Shown piece by piece: positions 27,338-35,276 of a DNA stretch of 64,000 nt. The translations under genes were made by a program, and so were the position numbers. Under the pieces are notes generated by a model that was not told the DNA's origin, did no database searches, and worked only from the letters and a program-made list of their open reading frames with translations. The stretch comes from Alistipes sp. (GTDB taxonomy: Bacteria > Bacteroidota > Bacteroidia > Bacteroidales > Rikenellaceae). Numbering within the stretch: the first letter of the stretch is position 1; each line of letters begins with the position of its first letter. The DNA lies in assembly GCA_017621455.1 (NCBI GenBank), contig JAGATC010000017.1, forward strand, positions 1-64,000, written 5' to 3'.

Positions 27338-28531
27338 TTACTCCTTATCTACAACAAATTCAACTGTTTCTCCGCCCCTCACTACGGAGAGTATGAGTTG
27401 GTCAGGTAGTGGTTGCAGGGCCGACTTGTTGCCATCGGATGCCTTAATGCCGTTTATCGCCTCTACGCTGTCGCCGTGGCGCAGACCTGCACGCTCGGCA
27501 TTGCCTCCCTCTAAAAGAGCATTTACCTTCCAATGGTCGTCATTTGGAGTGAAACCTATGCCAAAATTATTGGGTTGCGGCTCATCGAAATCTTTATTTG
27601 GACGGAGGTAGATAATCCAATTCACGAAATCGAAAATCACATCGAATCGCGCAAAGAGCGCATTGCCTACCAGACCATCATAGCGACTATCAGCCAGAGC
27701 TCCCTGCTCATTTTCGGAGTATGTGATGCGGATGTCGTTTATAGAGTTACCACCTATGGTAATTTGCTTTAGCCTTAGATAGTTATCCACGCGTGAGCCA
27801 CCAATGCCACCCACCTCATATCTCATACGGCGAGCGTCAGCAAGGTGTCCTTCGGCTTTCAGGCGGTTAGCCGTAGTACTATTAAGCGACAACTCATCGG
27901 GCATACCTGTATCCATTAGGAAGTTGCCACCAAGTGTATATCCATCGCTGAAAGTAACGGAAAGCGGAATGATGATGCGCTCTATATTATCAAGTTTCTT
28001 GCATTGTATGGCTGTAAAATCGTTGCCAATTACCTCATCAGTATCAAGAAAACGCATATATCCACCAGCGTAGTTAAACTCCACACGCTTGCCACGCATA
28101 AACGGCACACCAAAGAGACCATCTACGCCATTGCCAAGAATCTTGCGAAGGTTCATAACGATTGCCATCGGCTCCGTATGCAACTCTCCACCTACGCTAT
28201 AACTCCAACTATTCGCATCAAAAGTCGTCAGTTCGTAACCATCACCCGCTCCACCTAACATCGCTCTGCGTAGGTTCTTACCCTCGCCAAAGGTCGAGGC
28301 ATAGAAAGTTGAGTCTATAAGTAGGTTGCTACTGCCTGTGTCGAAGATCATTCGTGCCGGAATTGAGTCACGGAGCATTACATTAAAATAGATGTGATTG
28401 TTATACTTCATCTCCACAGCACCCTCTGGTATAGGCTGTTTCTCCACTGTTTGTCCATTCTTTGCAGTGGAGTTAGCACAAGCAGTAACCAACAACACAA
28501 TTGCTACGATAAGGTAACTTTTGATATTCAT
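27338..28531 (-). CDS. lipoprotein retropepsin-like protease with C-terminal PDZ
   Basis: A 397-residue lipoprotein (lipobox LVTAC, Cys18). Two aspartic-protease motifs, FDTGSSN (D64) and MDTGMPD (D207), mark two retropepsin-like lobes, with GVDGLFGVPFM (around 135) as the flap-side LG-type motif. A PDZ domain fills about 325-395 (ERAGLRHGDSVEAING). Retropepsin plus PDZ is a known bacterial pairing; peptide substrates are likely but unknown. It shares the two-DTG plan with the gene at 141. It lies between the two palindrome arrays next to an S41-type protease gene and is AT-rich. A TATCTTTG box is at 28562-28555. Confidence 0.82.
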   Translation of the reverse strand: MNIKSYLIVAIVLLVTACANSTAKNGQTVEKQPIPEGAVEMKYNNHIYFNVMLRDSIPARMIFDTGSSNLLIDSTFYASTFGEGKNLRRAMLGGAGDGYELTTFDANSWSYSVGGELHTEPMAIVMNLRKILGNGVDGLFGVPFMRGKRVEFNYAGGYMRFLDTDEVIGNDFTAIQCKKLDNIERIIIPLSVTFSDGYTLGGNFLMDTGMPDELSLNSTTANRLKAEGHLADARRMRYEVGGIGGSRVDNYLRLKQITIGGNSINDIRITYSENEQGALADSRYDGLVGNALFARFDVIFDFVNWIIYLRPNKDFDEPQPNNFGIGFTPNDDHWKVNALLEGGNAERAGLRHGDSVEAINGIKASDGNKSALQPLPDQLILSVVRGGETVEFVVDKE

Positions 28532-28627
28532 AATCGTTAAGTTTTAGGTTTCTGCAAAGATAATTGCTTATTCCTCCGCAACATGATTTTTTAGGTTAAG
28601 AAGTGTTAACGCAAGTGTTAAATAGTG

Positions 28628-30070
28628 TTAAATAGTGCTCTGTTTTATAATCTCTAACACCTGATCCAACATTGCATCCTGCCCCGAGATGTAATCCTCT
28701 GCGGCGTATGGAATCGTTATATCCGGCATTAGCACTCCGTCGACAGCAAGGGAGTGTTCCTCATATTCTGTGGTAGCAATGGAGGCTTCATACAACAATG
28801 ATGATAACCATATCTCACCTGTCACCGTCTCTCCATAACGAAGAGCATTGTGGCAAAGTGGCTCTCCGACCAATGTGGCGGCGCCGTTGTATTGTAGTAT
28901 GTTACAAAACGAGGCTGCAATGGAGGATGTATTTCTACTCATTAATACGTAGATGTCTATATCATCTCCAATATATAATTTGGGATCGAGGTCAATTCTC
29001 TTTACAACACAGCTATCGGGTAAAGTGATGGTTTGTCCTATCATCTCCTCCGTGATAAATTCATAATCCTCGATGGTATATGGAGATACCCTCAATTTTT
29101 GCGATTTGAGATAAGGAATTGTTGGGCGGTTGATAAATAGCGACAATAGCTTGTCGAACATATATCCGCTACCTCCTGTGTTATATCGCAAATCAAGGAT
29201 TACATATTTGCAGTTTTTCGCCTTGAATTTAGCGATCTGCGATTGCAGTGTCTTGATAATTCTCGGATTGTAAAAATAGGAGAATTTGGGCAGTGCTATA
29301 TAACCAGTTTGGGCTGATTCATATATGCGGATATTTTTATCCATCGACTCCTCTATAGCCAACGATGAGGCTGCCTTCTGTAAGCGCAGACCTTCAGTTG
29401 TAATTGTCATTAATTCATCGTTACGAAGAAGTTGAACGGTATAATCCTTTGGAAGATGCTGAAAATAGTAGTTTTGCAGTAAAACCTCGGGCGTAGTGTA
29501 GCGGTCGTGGTAATTAAACTCAAGTAGTTCCGATGCATTGATGCCATTGATTGCCACAATCATATCGCCTTTGCGAAATAGCGGGTTTACGGAGGTGTTG
29601 ACAATCAACGTATCTTGCACACAAAGTAGATTAACACCAAGTCCCCGACGAGTTTTCATAAACTCCCGTTTGGTCTTGTAGACACGAGCATCAATGGGTA
29701 TTCTGGCACCGATGCGATAGTGAGGGTCAACTTCGTGCAACCAGTCAATATAGGGACGCATGATGTAAAACAAATCAGCTGTGAGCAGTGTATCTTTCCC
29801 TAATTGGGCATGGCGGGCGTTTATCTGTTGAAGCAGTTCCTCCTTTATTGTCGGTGTCAGTAGCGAATCAACGGTTGGATGAATACTACTAATTGGCAAA
29901 TCAGTCCAACTACCATAATGAACCGTCTGAAGGTCTCGGATGGCAGCAGCACTATTTTTCACAGTAACTGAGCGTTGCTTTATGCTTTCAACATCAGGGG
30001 TTTCCGCGATATGTTGCGCCTGAATTGATTGTACCCATAATAGCAGACAAAACGACAATAACCACTTCAT
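28628..30070 (-). CDS. secreted S41-type serine protease
   Basis: A 480-residue protein with a signal peptide (MKWLLSFCLLLWVQSIQAQ). A PDZ-like stretch (FRKGDMIVAINGINASELL, around 165-183) precedes an S41 core with ILDLRYNTGGSG (around 291-302) and the nucleophile region SRNTSSIAASF (around 378-388, likely Ser383). The catalytic lysine of CTP-type enzymes is not evident, so the tail-specific subgroup is doubtful. It lies between the two palindrome arrays with the PDZ retropepsin, and 96 bases separate the two genes. No clear promoter is visible. Its substrate is unknown. Confidence 0.78.
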   Translation of the reverse strand: MKWLLSFCLLLWVQSIQAQHIAETPDVESIKQRSVTVKNSAAAIRDLQTVHYGSWTDLPISSIHPTVDSLLTPTIKEELLQQINARHAQLGKDTLLTADLFYIMRPYIDWLHEVDPHYRIGARIPIDARVYKTKREFMKTRRGLGVNLLCVQDTLIVNTSVNPLFRKGDMIVAINGINASELLEFNYHDRYTTPEVLLQNYYFQHLPKDYTVQLLRNDELMTITTEGLRLQKAASSLAIEESMDKNIRIYESAQTGYIALPKFSYFYNPRIIKTLQSQIAKFKAKNCKYVILDLRYNTGGSGYMFDKLLSLFINRPTIPYLKSQKLRVSPYTIEDYEFITEEMIGQTITLPDSCVVKRIDLDPKLYIGDDIDIYVLMSRNTSSIAASFCNILQYNGAATLVGEPLCHNALRYGETVTGEIWLSSLLYEASIATTEYEEHSLAVDGVLMPDITIPYAAEDYISGQDAMLDQVLEIIKQSTI

Positions 30071-30310
30071 AATAAAATAATTTGTTACTTCTTATTGTAA
30101 GTATGAAAGCACCTCTACCATCACAAGCAATCAGATACTTGCGACATTAATAAAAACTTCCATAACCCTGTTTTTGATTTTTTCTCTTATAACGTTCGTA
30201 TAATATTGATTATTACAATTATTAGCCAAAATGTAATATTTACTCTTCGTAAAGTTGTTGAGCACGATTCTTAAATACCTACAACGATGAGGGGAGGCGG
30301 TGATGATTGC

Positions 30311-31021
30311 AGGCACTAATTTTAGCACCCAAAGCAAGCGTGAGATTGTGTGTTTTCGGGTACTATTTTTAACACCCAAAACAAGAGGTATATTCCACGG
30401 ATATGGGTGTCATTTTTAACACCCATAACAAACGTAAAGTTGCGTGTTTATGGGTACTAATTTTAGTACCCGTAACAATAGAGCTACCCCACTGATGCGG
30501 GTACTATTTTTAACACCCACAGACACTGATACCCCACTGCGAACACGGGTATCATTTTTAACACCCACATCACCACATAGCGCATTGATTATCACAAGTA
30601 TATCATCTTGAACACAGCAAAAGTTCTCTGGTAACACAGGTACTATTTTTAGTACCCCAAAGCATCAGATACGACACTGCGAACATAGGTATCATTTTTA
30701 GTACCCACAACAATAGTGATGCTCCACGGACATGGGTGTCATTTTTAGTACCTATAGCACTGATATGCTCTGCAAACATAGGTATCATTTTTAACACCCA
30801 CGACCACTGGTAGTGACGCACCGCACACTCCTTATATGGGTACTATTTTAGTACCCATAACAAGCGAGATGTTCTGTGTTGGCGGGTACTAATTTTAACA
30901 CCCACGACCACTGGTAGTGACACACCACACACTCCTGATATGGGTGTTATTTTTAACACCCTAACAGCAAAAGAATCGCTCCATATAAAACCAGCACGGG
31001 TATCTTTTTTAATACCCGTGC
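30311..31021. repeat. array 2 of 14 short palindromes
   Basis: Fourteen units start at 30311, 30358, 30405, 30452, 30499, 30547, 30638, 30687, 30734, 30780, 30838, 30884, 30942 and 30996. Half-sites are as in array 1, plus a GGTATCA variant. Period is 46-49 bp, with 56-58 and one 91. The last unit has a longer stem (CACGGGTAT / ATACCCGTG). The five spacer classes of array 1 all recur here. It separates the S41 gene start (30070) from the outer-membrane protein gene (stop at 31089). Confidence 0.9.
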
Positions 31022-31088
31022 TATCTATTATAGTACACCAAATCTCAAACGCACGGACGCCTAAAAAGAGTCCCGTGAAGTAGATTCA

Positions 31089-31595
31089 TTAGAACCTATA
31101 ACCCAACTTGATATAGCCGCTATGCGCTGCACCCCACTTATACAGCATATTGTAGCCTATACCTAAGTTAAAGCGCTTAAAATCAACACCGGCACCTATC
31201 TGGAATCTAAAGCCATTCAATCCACCTAAATCTGCGAGGCCGAAGAAACCGCCTAATGAGCTATTGAGATAGGGCTTTAATGCCGTATCTTTTGTAAAGT
31301 AGCCCTTCATATTCACACCCAAGGGGATATATCCCTCAAATGAGTTAACTTTGTAAATGTAGTATCCATCCGTAATGGCTACACTCGAAAAGAGCGACTC
31401 AAATCCCGTCTCAACACCAGCGTAGAAGTAGTCCTTTATCAGCGCACCAGCAGTAACGCCAACAGTCGGACCAGCACCACCCTGCATAAATACTGTTCCC
31501 ACATCTACTTGACCTTGGAACTTGACATTCTGACTTTGTGCACTACATACAAACGACACACACAATGCTACGCATACAAGCAAAAATTTCCTCAT
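31089..31595 (-). CDS. small outer-membrane beta-barrel protein
   Basis: From ATG 31595 the protein has 168 residues: signal peptide (MRKFLLVCVALCVSFVCSAQ), then alternating amphipathic strands with glycines (VGVTAGALIKDYFYAGVETG, LNSSLGGFFGLADLGG) and a terminal aromatic (GYIKLGYRF), typical of eight-stranded opacity-like barrels. The longer frame from 31721 would run through the conserved leader RNA, so I chose 31595. It probably sits in the outer membrane; function is unknown. It is preceded by a 199-nt structured leader also found before the CHAT operon. Confidence 0.75.
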   Translation of the reverse strand: MRKFLLVCVALCVSFVCSAQSQNVKFQGQVDVGTVFMQGGAGPTVGVTAGALIKDYFYAGVETGFESLFSSVAITDGYYIYKVNSFEGYIPLGVNMKGYFTKDTALKPYLNSSLGGFFGLADLGGLNGFRFQIGAGVDFKRFNLGIGYNMLYKWGAAHSGYIKLGYRF

Positions 31596-31649
31596 AACAA
31601 TAATACGATTACTACCTATCCACCTCCAACAATAGGATACTACAAAAAA

Positions 31650-31848
31650 GAAAGTGTGGAGATGTTCGTCTATCTGATACGAGGTTCTGGAATACCTTTG
31701 CGCAAATAAACAATACCCCACACCTGTATAGTATGGGGAGGCACTAATAGTGCCAACAAATCATACTGATACAAGCAATGAGTGTAATCGTCATCCTCGC
31801 GCAATGAAATTTTCCAGATTTCGTATCAAGGATTAGCGAAACACTTTC
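31650..31848 (-). ncRNA. structured leader RNA, copy 1
   Basis: Homologue of 40075-40275. Paired elements (plus coordinates): P1 31841-31848 with 31650-31657 (GAAAGTGT/ACACTTTC, then a T run); P2 31821-31828 with 31675-31682 (TGATACGA/TCGTATCA); hairpin 31806-31822 with loop CTGGAAA; hairpin 31682-31697 with loop ATTCCAGA, whose TTCCAG complements CTGGAA of the first loop; P3 31799-31804 with 31698-31703 (TTGCGC/GCGCAA); pseudoknot 31763-31775 with 31723-31734. P2, P3 and the pseudoknot differ in sequence from copy 2 but stay paired. It lies 54 bases before the barrel gene. Confidence 0.82.
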
Positions 31849-31890
31849 ACTAATTAATATGTAACGCCGAGAACACTACCCTCGACAATA

Positions 31891-31921
31891 CAAAATTACA
31901 AATAAATTTTCGATTTTCAAA
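31891..31921 (-). promoter_or_regulatory. promoter of leader RNA copy 1 and barrel gene
   Basis: Minus strand: TTTG (31921-31918), 19 bases, TAATTTTG (31898-31891). The predicted start near 31883 puts the whole structured RNA in the 5' leader. Confidence 0.72.
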
Positions 31922-31999
31922 ATTAATAGGCAAACACCTACTCAAAAAAATTTGGCTATCTCGCGGAAATTGTCTATCTTGCAGAACAAATTGGGAATT

Positions 32000-33139
32000 A
32001 TGAAAAAGCTATTTTTTACATTTTTACTACTGTTGTCTTGCGTCTCATTATCCGCGCAAGTGACCGAGAAGTGCACGCAACTACCAATGCCCGATGTATT
32101 AGCCAAGATGATCGTTGAGTCGGTAAGTTTGGACGAATACAATAGCGATGCCGATTGCTACGACATACAATTTAGGGAGTGTAATACGCTTGCCGATCTA
32201 TTAGGTCGAGGTCAAGGTGAAGAGGCAGGCTATCCGGTTGAAGAGCTTATAAATCAGCTCGGAGCGAATAGTTTAGGATACATATTCTATACAGATTTCG
32301 GCGATGAAAACTATAAATCGCCACGTCACTTTATGCGAAAAAAGAGAGTAAAGCTACCAGCCAGCGTAGTGAGCGTCTGCATCTCATCCTCAACCGAAGG
32401 CGAGGTATCTATTCTATGCTATCCACAGACGTACGAGCGTCGTCGAGTGTGGGTAAGCGGCGATTTGACAAATGAACATATTTGGGCATACGACACCGTG
32501 CAGCGCAGATATAATCTTAGGCAAATAGACGGTGACTATTTGGATGGGAGCGTTAGTGTAGATGCTCCAGTAAACTTCTACGACATCTTAAAGCATATAA
32601 GTGATAGAGAGTACAGACATATATACGTCAGTTATGGTGATGAGCGTGATGTATTCGATATGCAACGCCCGATGTATCTTGGCACGAAGATGAATCGCGA
32701 ACACTATATGCGCTTGGCAATTGCTGTAGATGAGCTTGACTTAGTAAATTACCAGAGCGACACAATCTGCATACGTTATAGTTATAGCCAGTGGAATATG
32801 TCTGGTAATATCTATACCAATCCCTACTCTCGCTATTCGTTAAATTTCAAATGCAATAAGGGTCTCTACTGGTTGGAGGATTACAGGTTGGAACCAGTGG
32901 TTTGCGATGAGGAGGAACTCGAGGAGGAGCGCAAAAATGACGAGATAGTACGCCAGAAGTACTTTCCAGAACGGGATGTCCTCCCCTTCTCGTACGACTG
33001 GGCAATGCTCAGATACACCTGCTGGGACGATAAAAAAATATTGCGCAACTTCGGCCCTATATCTGATTATTTCGAGTCTCTAATACGCATAATCATCAAA
33101 GACGGTCGCGTTGTTTATTGCGATAGTTGGGATTGGTAA
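32000..33139 (+). CDS. secreted protein of unknown function
   Basis: I chose ATG 32000 (379 residues), because a signal peptide (MKKLFFTFLLLLSCVSLSAQ) starts exactly there; the frame from 31952 only adds leader. I do not recognise the rest. It is rich in Tyr, Asp and Glu, with DIQFRECNTLADLLGRGQG (around 53) and an acidic stretch EEELEEERKNDE (around 302). It is compositionally close to the CHAT-operon proteins (AT-rich, acidic). A promoter-like TTTG (31951-31954), 20 bases, TATCTTG (31975-31981) precedes it. It is divergent from the barrel gene. Confidence 0.65.
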   Translation: MKKLFFTFLLLLSCVSLSAQVTEKCTQLPMPDVLAKMIVESVSLDEYNSDADCYDIQFRECNTLADLLGRGQGEEAGYPVEELINQLGANSLGYIFYTDFGDENYKSPRHFMRKKRVKLPASVVSVCISSSTEGEVSILCYPQTYERRRVWVSGDLTNEHIWAYDTVQRRYNLRQIDGDYLDGSVSVDAPVNFYDILKHISDREYRHIYVSYGDERDVFDMQRPMYLGTKMNREHYMRLAIAVDELDLVNYQSDTICIRYSYSQWNMSGNIYTNPYSRYSLNFKCNKGLYWLEDYRLEPVVCDEEELEEERKNDEIVRQKYFPERDVLPFSYDWAMLRYTCWDDKKILRNFGPISDYFESLIRIIIKDGRVVYCDSWDW

Positions 33140-33241
33140 ATAGCGCCACTACAACTATCCACAACCAGATCGTCCCGTCGTAGTTCACACCCTCGATAGG
33201 CTTTTACATGTTCCCGTAGAAGTAAAATATTTGCCGAGATA

Positions 33242-33272
33242 TTGATATTTATGATTAAATATCGTATCTTTG
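33242..33272 (+). promoter_or_regulatory. promoter of the glucosaminidase gene
   Basis: TTG (33242-33244), 20 bases, TATCTTTG (33265-33272), 33 bases before the ATG. Confidence 0.7.
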
Positions 33273-33305
33273 CCTCATATACATATATGAGAACAACGAA
33301 CTACT

Positions 33306-34427
33306 ATGTCTAAATACAACAATGTTTTGATACTGGGAGCATTTATTGCACTCGCCATCATTTCGCCCACCGATGCCTCAGCACAGGTGGACGAGCCTAA
33401 GAACGGCGCCAAAGAGCCTACCGAGGAGTGGGTGCGTCTAACTCCCGAGGAGTATATCTACAAATATCGCAGCATAGCCATCGAGAACATGGAGGTCTAC
33501 GGCATCCCCGCCAGCATCACCATGGGACAGGCCATCCTCGAATCGGGCTACGGCAATGGCTATCTTGCGCGCGTTGCCAACAACCACTTCTGCATAAAGT
33601 GCCGCAACTGGGACGGCCCCACCATCACACATGCCGACGACGACCCCAACGACTGTTTCCGCGTTTACGAGAGCGCCGAGGAGTCGTTCCACGACCATGC
33701 CGAGTTTCTGAATAGTGGCAGCCGCTACGAGTTTCTCTTCTCGTACGATGCCGACGACTACAAGAACTGGGCTAAGGGTCTCAAAAAGGCGGGATATGCC
33801 ACAGCCGAGGACTATGCCGAACGACTAATTAACGTCATCGAGCGCTACAATCTGCCTCTCTTGGACAAGAAGAATGGCTTGGAGCTCTACGACAAGTATC
33901 TTGCCGACAAGCTCGACATCGACCTCTCGACACTGCAACCAGCGCCCGAGGATAACGATAGTGGCAACGTGACCACAACGACGCCACCCGCTACTGGCGA
34001 GAGCGTCGCCGTTGTAGACATCGCCACGGCATATGCCGATAAGGGCATCGACCCGAACAACTTCCGCGTATCGATTACCTCGCACAAGGGCTACAACGTC
34101 TACCTCACCAACCGCTCACACTACATCGTGGCAAAGAGTGGCGATACGTACGAGTCGCTATCGAAGATATTCAGCGTCTCGGCGGCTAACCTGCGCAAGT
34201 TCAACGACGTAGCCAAGGGTACAAAGCTCAGCGAGGGCGACATCGTCTATATCGAGCGTAAGCTACCTTCGTGGATGGGCGAGGAGTCGCTGCACACCGT
34301 CAATAAGGGTGAGACCCTCCACCAGATAGCACAGCTCTACGGCATACGCCTAAATAAGCTATCGAAGATTAACGCCATGCGTGGCAATACCCCTCTTAGC
34401 GAGGGCCGTACCATACGCATCAAATAA
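33306..34427 (+). CDS. secreted glucosaminidase (GH73-like) with two LysM domains
   Basis: A 373-residue peptidoglycan hydrolase with a signal peptide (ending DASAQ). The FlgJ-like glucosaminidase domain (about 45-190) has ITMGQAILESGYGNG with the catalytic Glu, NNHFCIKC, and YESAEESFHDHAEFL. Two LysM modules follow: HYIVAKSGDTYESLSKIF (around 271) and LHTVNKGETLHQIAQLYG (around 330). It cuts the GlcNAc linkage of peptidoglycan and probably acts in the periplasm during growth or separation. It is followed after 26 bases by a conserved unknown gene, likely in one transcript. Confidence 0.9.
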   Translation: MSKYNNVLILGAFIALAIISPTDASAQVDEPKNGAKEPTEEWVRLTPEEYIYKYRSIAIENMEVYGIPASITMGQAILESGYGNGYLARVANNHFCIKCRNWDGPTITHADDDPNDCFRVYESAEESFHDHAEFLNSGSRYEFLFSYDADDYKNWAKGLKKAGYATAEDYAERLINVIERYNLPLLDKKNGLELYDKYLADKLDIDLSTLQPAPEDNDSGNVTTTTPPATGESVAVVDIATAYADKGIDPNNFRVSITSHKGYNVYLTNRSHYIVAKSGDTYESLSKIFSVSAANLRKFNDVAKGTKLSEGDIVYIERKLPSWMGEESLHTVNKGETLHQIAQLYGIRLNKLSKINAMRGNTPLSEGRTIRIK

Positions 34428-34453
34428 CCACAACGAAAAACAAACCATTATAT

Positions 34454-35134
34454 ATGAGTACCTTACGAGATAAAATACTTGAGGCCATAGTCAAGAAATC
34501 GACCCTCAAGCAGCAGATTTTCGACAACACATTTTCGACGTTCAACGACCTGAAGGAGACGCTCTTCGAGATGGCATCGGAGATTGACGATGAGCTTGAT
34601 GGCAAGCTCGACCGCCGCGTACGTATCGAGTACCGCGACCGTGGTAAGTTCGAGGCACAGTTGCAGGTGGCAAGCGACATCCTGCTGGTGCAGATGCACA
34701 CCGACGTCTTCGAGTTCGACTCGAACCACATCATCTGGCAGAACAACTACGTGCAGAGCGACAGGGATAACTCCTACGTTGGCATCATCAACATCTACAA
34801 CTTCCTCTCCGACTCGTTGAAGTATAACCGCAATGCCGACGAGGGTTATCTCATTGGCCGCATCTTCATCAACCGCGAGAAGTGCTTCTGGGTGGAGGGC
34901 AAGCGCCAGACCTTGGTACGTCCTATGGGCTTTGGCTCGAAGAAGATAGACCGTGAGGCGTTAGTGTCGATTATCGAGACCGCCATCAACTACGCTCTCA
35001 ACTTCGACCTCTTGACGCCACCCTACGAGGAGAATATCCGCGTTACGGTAGACCAGTTCAACTCGAAGCTCGACAACTCGAAGTTTACCACAGGTAAGCG
35101 TCTCAGCTACGACTTCTCGATGGACGATATTTAG
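34454..35134 (+). CDS. conserved protein of unknown function
   Basis: A 226-residue soluble protein without signal peptide or membrane helix. An N-terminal helical part (LRDKILEAIVKKSTLKQQIF) precedes a mixed alpha/beta core (YRDRGKFEAQLQVASDILLV, VGIINIYNFLSDSL, YLIGRIFINREKCFWVEGKR). I recall similar proteins as conserved hypotheticals in Bacteroidales but know no function. It lies behind the glucosaminidase gene; a REP-like fragment follows at 35161-35190. Confidence 0.7.
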   Translation: MSTLRDKILEAIVKKSTLKQQIFDNTFSTFNDLKETLFEMASEIDDELDGKLDRRVRIEYRDRGKFEAQLQVASDILLVQMHTDVFEFDSNHIIWQNNYVQSDRDNSYVGIINIYNFLSDSLKYNRNADEGYLIGRIFINREKCFWVEGKRQTLVRPMGFGSKKIDREALVSIIETAINYALNFDLLTPPYEENIRVTVDQFNSKLDNSKFTTGKRLSYDFSMDDI

Positions 35135-35160
35135 TCGCCCAGAGTGCTATTATGCTTCAC

Positions 35161-35190
35161 CATCGACTACGCTGCGCTCAGGATGACATA
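35161..35190. repeat. REP-like fragment
   Basis: CATCGACTACGCTGCGCTC and AGGATGAC resemble the sequence at 18899-18930. It is a short partial copy between two genes; the rest of 35135-35276 shows nothing further. Confidence 0.5.
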
Positions 35191-35276
35191 GGAGGCGACG
35201 CTCAAGATAACACAGGAGGATGGTACGATAGTCAAGCAAGAAACATCGCTAATTGTAAAACTAAAACTATAGACCT

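Noticed and set aside
26527..31021. CRISPR arrays (regular palindromes with spacers)
   Set aside because: The spacers are related to each other within five families and between both arrays, the repeat varies by half-site, and no cas gene is present.
31596..31721. N-terminal extension of the barrel protein
   Set aside because: A signal peptide starts exactly at 31595, and the extension would translate the 3' part of the structured leader RNA.
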